Source of the DNA: JBOGWA01 sp050693155
GTDB taxonomy: Bacteria > Actinomycetota > UBA4738 > CALAEC01
Length of the DNA stretch: 33,213 nt
NCBI GenBank assembly: GCA_050693155.1
Contig: JBOGWA010000003.1
Location: forward strand, 1 to 33,213
Direction: 5' to 3'
A program made the position numbers and the translations under genes. The notes beneath the pieces are model-generated. The model was not told where the DNA came from, searched no databases, and saw only the letters and a list, made by a program, of their open reading frames with translations. Shown here piece by piece: positions 6,040-12,948 of this stretch. The first letter of the stretch is position 1, and each line of letters opens with the position of its first letter.

Positions 6040-8310
6040 TCACGTCTGTTGGCCCCGATCGGAGGCCTGAGAGAGCTGCGCAGCGTGGGAGCGCGGCAGC
6101 AGACGGTACCGAAGCCCCCACACGAGGATGCGCCACAGGGCTTCAACGATGATGCGTCGAGAGAACTTCGAATGGCCGGCGCGACGGTCGTCAAACGTGA
6201 TAGGCGCCTCCCACACGGACCCTCCGGAAAGCCAGGTACGCATGGCGAGCTCGACCTGGAAGGCGTATCCCTCGGACGAGACCCCTTCGTGGAGAAGGTG
6301 CTCCAGCATCTCGCGGCGGAAGACGCGGAACCCACTCGTCGCGTCGGTCACCGGCAGGCCGAGCAAAAGGCGCGCGTAGAGGTTGCCGCCCCGGGACAGG
6401 AGCCGGCGGACGAGACCCCAGTTGCGTACGCCGCCGCCGGAAACGTAGCGGCTTCCGATCACGAGATCGTGGCGCCCAGCGGCTTCCAGCAAGCCCGGAA
6501 GTTCCTCGGGTCGGTGCGACAGATCGGCGTCCATTTCCACGATGAGATCTGCTCCCGCATCGAGCACCCGGTGGAAGCCGTCCGCATACGCGCTTGCGAG
6601 TCCTCCCTTGCTCGGGCGAACGATCAACTGGACGCGCGCGTCGCGGTTGCCAACTTCGCGGACGATGTCTCCAGTGCCGTCGCTCGAGGAATCGTCGACG
6701 ACCACGACCGTGAGGTCATCGTCGACGGCTCGAAGCCGCTCGAGCACCTGGGCGATCGTGTCGGCTTCGTTGTACGTCGGGATCACGACGGCGACGCGCG
6801 GTCGTGACGGCAGCCCGTGGGGTTCGCGGCGGCGCCTGATCGGCCTCGCCAGAAACCCGAGCATCGCGAGAAGGCCGAACCCGAGTGGCAGCCAGCCTCC
6901 GATCACGTTGAACACCGTCCGCCCCTCGGCCTGCGGGATGTCTCGACGAAGAATCGTCTGCTCGAAAAGAGCGGTCTCGGCGAGCACGTTCCCCCGGTAG
7001 TCGATGATGGCGCTGATACCCGAGATCGCGGCGTGGACGACCCAGCGGCCGTTCTCCACTGCCCGGAGTTCGCTCATGACGAGGTGCTGGGCGGAGAGAG
7101 GCGTTCGAAGGAAGGTCGAGTTGTTGGTCGACACCACCAGGAACCCCATCTCATCCGTGACGAACTGACGGACCAGGTCGGGGAATGTGTTCTCGAAGCA
7201 GATGATCGAGGCAAACGTCGCGCCCGGGATCGAAAAACGGCCGGGAACGGATCCTGGAAAGAGGTCCCGCGGAACCTGTTGCAGCTCCCCGACGAACCCG
7301 AGATGGCGCCGGAAGGGAACGTACTCGCCGAACGGCACCAAGTGGTTCTTCGCGTAGCGTGAGACGACTCGGCCGATGGGGTGGTACAGGAGGTTCTCAT
7401 TTCGAAGCCGGCCATCCTCGCCGGTGGTGATGGCCCCGATGAGCGTGGGCGCCGCGACCGCGCGTATGGACCCCCGGACGAGCCGGCCGAGGGAGGAGTC
7501 CCTGCTCGGGTCGCGGTCGAGAGCGTTCTCGGGCCAGACGGCGAGATCCGGTGGCCTTCGCGCGAGCTCCCTGTGGAGCTCTGCGTGGTTCTCCGCAACG
7601 ATGCGGTCCTCGATGAAACGGCTCCCGAGCGCGACGAATTTCGGCACGTTCCCCTGGACGATTGCGACGTCGGTCGGAGGGCCGTCGGGGGAGGAAAGTG
7701 GGATCGCCGCGGGGACCAGGGTGAGGGCCGTCGCCGCCGCGGTTGGAACGATTCGTTTCCGCCACTCCCCCGCCCGCAGGAGAGCCAGCAGCAGCGCGTT
7801 CACTGCGACGATGACGAAAGAGATGCCCCAGGCGCCGAGAACGGAGGCGAGGGGAAGGAGCAAGGAATTGTCGTGTTGGGTCGCGCCGAGGCCACCCCAC
7901 GTGAAGCCGCCGAGCGGCCAGATTCCTCGAGCGATCTCGATGGCCGTCCACCCTGCGGCGACCCAGAAGGCGGTTCGCAGCGGCCGGTCGTCGCGCCAGA
8001 TTGCCGCTCCGTAGGCGAGGGTGAGCGCAAACCACGGCGCTTGACCGACGACCAGCACCCCCCAGCCGAGAACGGTGACGGACAGGAGCCACAACAGGAG
8101 GATCCCGAGGTAGACGAGACCGAAGACGAACCCAAGAAGGGCCGCCCGTCTGCCGCGGGCTTCGCGGATCGCCCAGAGGATCGGCACGAGAGCAACGAAG
8201 GCGACCGGACCCGCGTCGAGAGGTGGAAGCGAAAGGGTGACCAGCGCCCCCGAGACAGCGGCCGCTGCGAGCGAGATCCCCAGGCTTCGCGCTCTCAGGG
8301 CCCCGCACAA
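6040..8310 (-). CDS. Apolipoprotein N-acyltransferase fused to polyprenol-phosphate mannosyltransferase (Lnt-Ppm1)
   Basis: A 756-aa two-domain protein. Residues 1 to about 490 are an Lnt: several hydrophobic membrane helices, then a nitrilase-fold domain with the triad E261 (WPENALD), K321 (YAKNHLVPFGEYVPF) and C371 (ICFENTFPDL). This domain N-acylates lipoproteins. Residues from about 503 on are a GT2 dolichol-phosphate-mannose-synthase-like domain with VVIPTYNEADTI, VVDDSSSDGT, the metal-binding DAD at 594-596 (MDADLSHRPEE) and VIGSRYV. It makes polyprenol-phosphate-mannose for lipoglycan and protein mannosylation. The same fusion is known as Ppm1 of M. tuberculosis. The start is TTG 8310, which overlaps the DUF4193 stop by 16 nt and implies coupling; no ATG or GTG lies in frame before the first membrane helix. 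Confidence 0.9.
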   Translation of the reverse strand: MCGALRARSLGISLAAAAVSGALVTLSLPPLDAGPVAFVALVPILWAIREARGRRAALLGFVFGLVYLGILLLWLLSVTVLGWGVLVVGQAPWFALTLAYGAAIWRDDRPLRTAFWVAAGWTAIEIARGIWPLGGFTWGGLGATQHDNSLLLPLASVLGAWGISFVIVAVNALLLALLRAGEWRKRIVPTAAATALTLVPAAIPLSSPDGPPTDVAIVQGNVPKFVALGSRFIEDRIVAENHAELHRELARRPPDLAVWPENALDRDPSRDSSLGRLVRGSIRAVAAPTLIGAITTGEDGRLRNENLLYHPIGRVVSRYAKNHLVPFGEYVPFRRHLGFVGELQQVPRDLFPGSVPGRFSIPGATFASIICFENTFPDLVRQFVTDEMGFLVVSTNNSTFLRTPLSAQHLVMSELRAVENGRWVVHAAISGISAIIDYRGNVLAETALFEQTILRRDIPQAEGRTVFNVIGGWLPLGFGLLAMLGFLARPIRRRREPHGLPSRPRVAVVIPTYNEADTIAQVLERLRAVDDDLTVVVVDDSSSDGTGDIVREVGNRDARVQLIVRPSKGGLASAYADGFHRVLDAGADLIVEMDADLSHRPEELPGLLEAAGRHDLVIGSRYVSGGGVRNWGLVRRLLSRGGNLYARLLLGLPVTDATSGFRVFRREMLEHLLHEGVSSEGYAFQVELAMRTWLSGGSVWEAPITFDDRRAGHSKFSRRIIVEALWRILVWGLRYRLLPRSHAAQLSQASDRGQQT

Positions 8311-8570
8311 TCGCGACAGAAACCTCGTCGCTTATCCGCCAGCTGACTCCGGTGCTTGATCAGCCGGCAACTCTTGCAGACGAACTCCGTCTGCTGCTTT
8401 GGAGCTACCTTGCCGGGAAGACGCTCGTTCGGCTCATGACCTTCCGATGCGAGCATCTCACCTTCGATCTCCCCGCTCTCCCCCGCCGCTCGGCGGGCGA
8501 GCAGCGCCTCGAGGCTCGTTTCCGTCGGGTCGATCTCGTCGTCGGATGTGACTTTCTCGGCGTCTTCCAT
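8295..8570 (-). CDS. DUF4193 family zinc-ribbon protein
   Basis: A 91-aa protein matching the actinobacterial DUF4193 family. It has an acidic N-terminal half with the family block TSLEALLARR, then PKQQTEFVCKSCRLIKHRSQ and FCRDCAGP, giving two CxxC pairs that should bind zinc. Function is unknown in the family. ATG 8570 is preceded by a GGGGAAG purine stretch and, about 30 nt upstream, by a TACAAT hexamer on the same strand. Its 3' end overlaps the start of lnt-ppm by 16 nt, so the two genes form an operon. Confidence 0.88.
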   Translation of the reverse strand: MEDAEKVTSDDEIDPTETSLEALLARRAAGESGEIEGEMLASEGHEPNERLPGKVAPKQQTEFVCKSCRLIKHRSQLADKRRGFCRDCAGP

Positions 8571-8599
8571 GGCCCGCTTCCCCGTCGGGGCGGCTACCC

Positions 8600-8605
8600 A
8601 TTGTA
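8600..8605 (-). promoter_or_regulatory. -10 element of the DUF4193-lnt-ppm operon
   Basis: TACAAT reading on the minus strand. The start site would be near 8593, leaving a leader of about 23 nt. No clear -35 is seen. The left arm of the 16-bp inverted repeat (8608-8623) occupies the spacer and -35 region, so a protein bound there would control this promoter. Confidence 0.5.
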
Positions 8606-8607
8606 AT

Positions 8608-8683
8608 GCGAAGGACCCAAGAGACCTTTGGGGCCGCAGCGCCGGGGCGCCGCGTTCTCTACTCGGCCTCTTGGGTCCTTCGC
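8608..8683. repeat. Perfect 16-bp inverted repeat in the DUF4193/flavoprotein intergenic region
   Basis: GCGAAGGACCCAAGAG (8608-8623) and its exact reverse complement (8668-8683) flank a 44-nt G+C-rich centre that holds a smaller hairpin (GCGC-CGGG-GCGC around 8639-8650). The two genes are divergent, so a terminator is not expected. A pair of inverted operator sites or the stem of a structured leader fits better. The remaining intergenic sequence (8684-8826) shows nothing beyond a possible -10. Confidence 0.85.
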
Positions 8684-8772
8684 TCGCCGGCGGGGATCCG
8701 GCGCGACCGCCCAATGCTAGTGATGCCCATCGTCGAGTGTCAACTCGCAGGCTCTCGAAGGGCGAACCTTTG

Positions 8773-8778
8773 TATGAT
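8773..8778 (+). promoter_or_regulatory. Possible -10 element of the flavoprotein gene
   Basis: TATGAT, a good -10 match, 48 nt before GTG 8827. No recognisable -35 lies 16-18 bp upstream, so this is weak. Confidence 0.3.
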
Positions 8779-8826
8779 GGCATCAACCTCCTGCTGGCGG
8801 CGATCGCTGCTCGTTCGTGCGGTAGC

Positions 8827-10422
8827 GTGCCCGATGTGCGGGGGCGCTACGACGTCGTGGTCGTTGGAGGAGGACACAACGGCCTCGTGTGCGCCGCGTA
8901 TCTCGCCAGGGCGGGACGATCGGTCCTCGTCCTCGAACGCCGCCCGCTGGTCGGCGGCGCGGCGGTGACGGAGGAGCCCTGGCCGGGATACCGGGTCTCG
9001 ACCGCCTCCTACGTCGTCAGCTTGCTTCAGCCACGCATCGTTCGTGATCTCGTTCTCCGACGGTACGGCTACCACGTGTTCCCGCTCGACCCTGCCTACT
9101 TCGCCCCGTTCCCGGACGATCGGGGGATCCTTTTCTGGGAGGATCCGCGCCGCGCCGCCGCCGAGATCGTATCGATCTCGGCGAGGGATGCTGAGGCGTA
9201 CCTCCAGTACCAGCGCGAACTTCGTGAGCTCGCTCGAGCGGTCCGGCCGCTGCTGCTTCGGATCCCGCCGTCCGAACCTCTCCGCTCGCTCGCCGATCTT
9301 CGCGAGGCGTTATCGCTCGGAATCTACGCGCTCAGGCGTCGCCGCAGGCTGCTTCCACTCGCGGAGCTCATGACGATGTCGGTGGCCGACTTTCTCGACC
9401 GGTACTTCGAGCACGACGGCGTCAAGGGTGCGCTCGCTGCCGGGGGCGTGATCGGCATGTGGGGTGGGCCGATGAGCCCGGGGTCGGCATACGTGCTGCT
9501 GCACCATCGCATGGGCGAGGCGGCGGGGCTCGATGGCGGTTGGGGGTTCGTCCGCGGAGGCATGGGCGTCCTTTCGGAGGCGATCGCATCCGCCGCGCGA
9601 GCTGCGGGCGCAGAGATTCGAACCGACGCCGAGGTCCATTCGATCGAAACGGTCGGCGGTCGCGTCCGGTCCGTGACGTTGAAGGATGGGACCATGATTC
9701 GAGCGCGGGCCGTATGCAGCGGTGTTCACCCAACGACGACATTCCTGGATCTCGTTGGGCCGCAGGCACTTCCCGCCTACCTCATCGAGCGAGTGCGCCG
9801 GTACCGGACGCGAGGGGCCTCGGCCAAGGTCAACCTTGCCCTCGAGGAGCTGCCGGACTTTCGAGCCCACCCCGGCACGGCCCTCGGACCGCAGCATCCT
9901 GAATTCATCATCAGCCCCTCGCTCGAGTACCTGGAACGCGCCTGGGATGAAGCGAAATATGGGCGGCCGTCGAGTCAGCCGATGCTCGACTGTGTCATCC
10001 CCACGACGAAGGATGGGTCGTTGGCTCCGGCGGGGAAGCACATCCTGACCGCGTTCGTCCAATACACGCCCTACGACCTCGCGGGAGGAACCTGGGATGT
10101 CGAAGGCGAAGCCCTGGCAGATCGAGTGGTCGAGACGATCGGCGACTATGCCCCGAATGTGAAGGATGCCCTGCTTCATCGGGAGGTCGTGACACCGGTC
10201 GATCTCGAACGTCGGTTCGGCCTCCGCGGAGGAAACATCTTCCACGGCGAGATGGCGCCGGACCAGCTCTTTCTCTTGAGGCCGTTCCCCGAGGCCGCCG
10301 CCTATCGGACACCGATCCGTGGACTGTATCTCTGTGGCTCGGGGTCGCACCCGGGCGGCGGGGTCATTGGCGCCGCCGGATACAACGCGGCCCGCGTCGT
10401 GCTCCGCGACGTGCGTCGCTAG
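8827..10422 (+). CDS. FAD-dependent oxidoreductase, phytoene-desaturase/PYROXD2-like
   Basis: A 531-aa flavoprotein of the amine-oxidase/CrtI superfamily. The FAD dinucleotide-binding motif is at the N-terminus (YDVVVVGGGHNGLVCAAYL), followed by VLERRPLVGGAAVTEE. The C-terminal FAD motif is GLYLCGSGSHPGGGVIGAAG. Central WGGPMSPGSAYVLLHH and GGWGFVRGGMG are typical of the PYROXD2-like subgroup rather than true carotenoid desaturases, and no crtB is nearby. Substrate unknown. The open frame extends upstream, but GTG 8827 (or GTG 8836) puts the usual 6-9 residues before the Rossmann strand and no better start is visible. The TAG stop shares CTAG with the convergent EamA gene. Confidence 0.82.
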   Translation: MPDVRGRYDVVVVGGGHNGLVCAAYLARAGRSVLVLERRPLVGGAAVTEEPWPGYRVSTASYVVSLLQPRIVRDLVLRRYGYHVFPLDPAYFAPFPDDRGILFWEDPRRAAAEIVSISARDAEAYLQYQRELRELARAVRPLLLRIPPSEPLRSLADLREALSLGIYALRRRRRLLPLAELMTMSVADFLDRYFEHDGVKGALAAGGVIGMWGGPMSPGSAYVLLHHRMGEAAGLDGGWGFVRGGMGVLSEAIASAARAAGAEIRTDAEVHSIETVGGRVRSVTLKDGTMIRARAVCSGVHPTTTFLDLVGPQALPAYLIERVRRYRTRGASAKVNLALEELPDFRAHPGTALGPQHPEFIISPSLEYLERAWDEAKYGRPSSQPMLDCVIPTTKDGSLAPAGKHILTAFVQYTPYDLAGGTWDVEGEALADRVVETIGDYAPNVKDALLHREVVTPVDLERRFGLRGGNIFHGEMAPDQLFLLRPFPEAAAYRTPIRGLYLCGSGSHPGGGVIGAAGYNAARVVLRDVRR

Positions 10423-11357
10423 GTTCCCGACTCCATGCGGAGCTCCGGGCGCCTGCGTGCTCCGAGCTCGGAGATCACGATTGCGCCCACGATGAGGCTG
10501 GCGCCCATCCATTGGGTTGCGGTCAATCGCTCCCCCAGCCAGAGGGCGGAGAAGGCCGCGGACGCCACGGATTCGCCCGCAAGGATCAACGCGGCTCTCG
10601 TGGCCGTGATCTCCCGCTGCGCCATCACTTGCAGGGTGTAGGCAACGCCGGATCCGAGGATCCCGGTAACGACGAGCACGTGCCAGACGCCGAGCGCGTC
10701 GGCGGGATGCATCCCCTCCCCCGCCGTCGCCACGAGGTGGAAGCTTGCGGTTGCCGCCATTTGCGCGAGGGAGAGCAGCCTCGTGGGGTGTCGCGCGGCG
10801 AAGTAGCCCACGCCGATCAGGTGCCCGGCCCATGCAACGGCCGAAGCCAACACGAGCAGGTCGCCGGCTCGTGGGTGGAACGCGCCGGTGGTCGTCGAGA
10901 GCAGGGCGAGCCCAATGATCGAGATCGCCACGGCCGTCCAGGCTGACCGCCCTGCGCGCTGGCGAAAGATCGCAAGCGCAAGCACGGGCGTGAACACGAC
11001 GTACAGACCGGTGATGAATCCCGCATTCGTCGCCGTTGTTCGCTCGAGACCGGCTGTCTGGAGAACGTACGCGACGAAGATCAGCCCGCCGAGCAGCGTG
11101 CCCGGCCCAACGACGCGCCGGATGGAATCGCGAGTCAGCTCTCGGCGGCCGATGATCGGCATCGCGATCATGATGGAGAGGAATCCCAACAGACGAGTCC
11201 ACGCAGTGAATGGGAGAAGCGGGAGGGTTTCGAGCCCTCGTTTGGCGGCGGGAAAGGTTGCGCCCCAAAGGATCGGGGTCGCGAGAAGAAGGAAGCCGAG
11301 GTCGAGCCGGCCGGGGCGGCCGGGCGATTTCTCGGAAGGGGCTTCTTTAGTGCTCAG
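10419..11357 (-). CDS. EamA/DMT-family transporter, probable CTG start
   Basis: A 312-aa inner-membrane protein with two EamA repeats and about ten hydrophobic helices, the drug/metabolite transporter family. It most likely exports a small metabolite. Reading from the first ATG/GTG/TTG (TTG 11189) would lose helix 1 and most of helix 2. The in-frame sequence upstream encodes the missing family N-terminus (LDLGFLLLATPILWGATFPA, then a helix ending WTRLLGFLS) with no stop codon. No ATG, GTG or TTG lies before 11357, where CTG overlaps the amidohydrolase stop as CTGA. I therefore call CTG 11357 as the start, coupled to the upstream gene. Its own stop shares CTAG with the convergent flavoprotein gene. 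Confidence 0.8.
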   Translation of the reverse strand: MSTKEAPSEKSPGRPGRLDLGFLLLATPILWGATFPAAKRGLETLPLLPFTAWTRLLGFLSIMIAMPIIGRRELTRDSIRRVVGPGTLLGGLIFVAYVLQTAGLERTTATNAGFITGLYVVFTPVLALAIFRQRAGRSAWTAVAISIIGLALLSTTTGAFHPRAGDLLVLASAVAWAGHLIGVGYFAARHPTRLLSLAQMAATASFHLVATAGEGMHPADALGVWHVLVVTGILGSGVAYTLQVMAQREITATRAALILAGESVASAAFSALWLGERLTATQWMGASLIVGAIVISELGARRRPELRMESGT

Positions 11358-12859
11358 CGCGCGAAGACGTCTCGCCCTCTCGAGACGGTCAGAACCGGGC
11401 GAAGGGAACGAACATCCGGCTCCTCGAGCGGATCCATCTCGTACGCCGCGAAGTCTGCCGCGCTTCCCGCCTCGAGGATGCCCTTCTTTTCAAAGTGTCC
11501 AAGTCGGGCGCTTCCCTGCGTGAAGAGACGGACGGCCTGCTCACGGCTCATCCGCTGCGTCGGATCGTGATGATGCTCGATGGCCCAAATGCCGTACATC
11601 GGATCAAGCGGGGTGACGGGTGTATCGGATCCGGCGCCCACCTCGAGGCCTCGCTCGACCAGAAGACGGAAGGGGTTCATCCCCCACGCGCGTTCGCGCC
11701 CGACCCGAGATTCGTACATCTCGCCCCGATCGCCCCAGATCGCGTCGAAGGCTGGCTGGATGGAGATCGCCAATCCAAGCGCCGCTGCACGTTCCACGTC
11801 TCGCGAGGACGCCATTTCAAAATGTTCGACGCGATGTCTCCTCGCCCGGAAATGGCGTCGCCCTCGCGAGTCGAGATTCGCATAGACACGTTCCCATGCG
11901 CGCAGGGCCTGATCGATCGCCGCATCGCCGATCGCGTGCAGCCCCACCTGAAGGCCCGCGAGGTGTGCGTTGTGAAGGAACTCGACGAGCTCGTCATCTT
12001 GATGCGTAAGCTTTCCCGCTCCCTGAGCATCGTCATAGCTGTGGTGGAGCGCAGCGGTCCGAGCACCGAGGGAACCGTCCAGGCAAAGATCGCCTCCGAT
12101 TCGCGGAAGGCCGAGATCCATGACCCGAGGGATGTCGCGGTCGGCGACGTAGACGATGACGTCCACGGGAAGCTCCCGGGCGTGCCCGAGGAGGATCTCG
12201 ACGTCTCGGAACCCTCGCGAGGACGGCATCGCCATCTCATGGACGGCGGTCACTCCCCGCGACACAGCGATGGCCGCTGCGCGGATCTGCGCGTCCTCGA
12301 TCGCACTGTCGGACATCGACGCGAAGTACCAGCGCTGAATGGCGGCGTTCGCCTCGCCGCGAAGCACTCCCGTTGGGCTCCCCTCGCTGTCGCGCTCCAC
12401 ACCTTCGAGGTCGAGGACCCCGGAGCGCTCGAGCCCACTGGTATTCGTGAGCGCGATGTGCCCATCGGCTCGCAGGAGGATGACCACCCGGCCGGTGAGC
12501 GCGTCGATCTCAGCCACGGTCGGGAAGCTCGGGTCGGACCACCCCGTCTCATCGAATCCTTGTCCGAACAAGGGTTCAGCGCCGCGGCGCTCTCGGCCCA
12601 CGAGGTTCAAGAGCTCATCTCGAGAGCCGGCCGTCTGGAGATCGAGTCCGCCGTGACGCAGACCGGTGCCGCTTAGGTGCACGTGCGCATCGATGAAGCC
12701 GGGAATGATCGTCGAACCGGGCAGATCGACCGTTCGATCGGCCTCCGGCGGTGGACCGGATCCCACGCGCTCCACATGACGCTCGTCGACGAGCATCCAC
12801 TCCCCCACTCCGAGCGGGGACAGGGTGTGAACGCGGGATGCGCGGTAGAGGGTCTTCAG
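11354..12859 (-). CDS. YtcJ-like amidohydrolase, probable CTG start
   Basis: A metal-dependent hydrolase of the amidohydrolase superfamily (YtcJ/NfdA-like, about 500 aa). The metal-site HxH is in PGFIDAHVHLSGTGL. Further hallmarks are GGDLCLDGSLGARTAAL, then VGLHAIGDAAIDQAL (metal histidine), RHRVEHFEM, LAISIQPAF and VGAGSDTPVTPLDP (catalytic Asp). Substrate unknown. GTG 12808 begins too late. Upstream in frame are the usual family first residues (KTLYRASRVHTLSP), and the only codon that can begin them is CTG 12859. This CTG overlaps the TGA of a 12-codon upstream ORF (CTGA) and has GAGAG 9 nt before it. A -1 frameshift from that small ORF would give a similar protein. Confidence 0.83.
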   Translation of the reverse strand: MKTLYRASRVHTLSPLGVGEWMLVDERHVERVGSGPPPEADRTVDLPGSTIIPGFIDAHVHLSGTGLRHGGLDLQTAGSRDELLNLVGRERRGAEPLFGQGFDETGWSDPSFPTVAEIDALTGRVVILLRADGHIALTNTSGLERSGVLDLEGVERDSEGSPTGVLRGEANAAIQRWYFASMSDSAIEDAQIRAAAIAVSRGVTAVHEMAMPSSRGFRDVEILLGHARELPVDVIVYVADRDIPRVMDLGLPRIGGDLCLDGSLGARTAALHHSYDDAQGAGKLTHQDDELVEFLHNAHLAGLQVGLHAIGDAAIDQALRAWERVYANLDSRGRRHFRARRHRVEHFEMASSRDVERAAALGLAISIQPAFDAIWGDRGEMYESRVGRERAWGMNPFRLLVERGLEVGAGSDTPVTPLDPMYGIWAIEHHHDPTQRMSREQAVRLFTQGSARLGHFEKKGILEAGSAADFAAYEMDPLEEPDVRSLRPVLTVSRGRDVFAR

Positions 12860-12894
12860 CGGAGACGGCTCTCTTCGTCCAGCTTGTCCGCCAT
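12856..12894 (-). CDS. 12-codon upstream ORF leading into the amidohydrolase
   Basis: ATG 12894 opens MADKLDEESRLR and stops at TGA, which overlaps the CTG start of the amidohydrolase. A TATGAT hexamer ends 10 nt before this ATG, so the mRNA would begin only a few bases upstream of it. This fits a leaderless uORF that feeds ribosomes to the non-standard CTG. It could equally be chance, or the true N-terminus joined to the enzyme by a -1 shift. Confidence 0.4.
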   Translation of the reverse strand: MADKLDEESRLR

Positions 12895-12904
12895 GGGCGG
12901 ACGA

Positions 12905-12910
12905 ATCATA
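12905..12910 (-). promoter_or_regulatory. -10 element for the amidohydrolase-EamA operon
   Basis: TATGAT on the minus strand. It lies 26 bp from the hisD -10 on the opposite strand, so the two promoters overlap back to back. No -35 consensus is visible. Confidence 0.45.
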
Positions 12911-12936
12911 CGCGGGTGGGCTCTGACGGCGGCCCC

Positions 12937-12942
12937 TACAAT
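12937..12942 (+). promoter_or_regulatory. -10 element of the histidine operon (leaderless)
   Basis: TACAAT followed by 6 nt and then GTG 12949, so the transcript should begin at the start codon. There is no room for a his attenuator leader peptide. No -35 consensus is visible. Confidence 0.55.
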
Positions 12943-12948
12943 GCCGTC

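Noticed and set aside
8548..8826. Longer N-terminus of the FAD oxidoreductase from an upstream start
   Set aside because: The added residues are low-complexity, cross the 16-bp inverted repeat and the DUF4193 control region, and precede the Rossmann motif by far more than usual.
9310..11268. Minus-strand open frame of 652 codons across the flavoprotein and EamA genes
   Set aside because: It spans two convincing genes in other frames, is arginine-rich and shows no domain; compositional shadow.
11189..11357. Frameshift or N-terminal truncation of the EamA gene
   Set aside because: The frame is open up to the CTGA overlap and encodes the expected first helices, so only the start codon is unusual.
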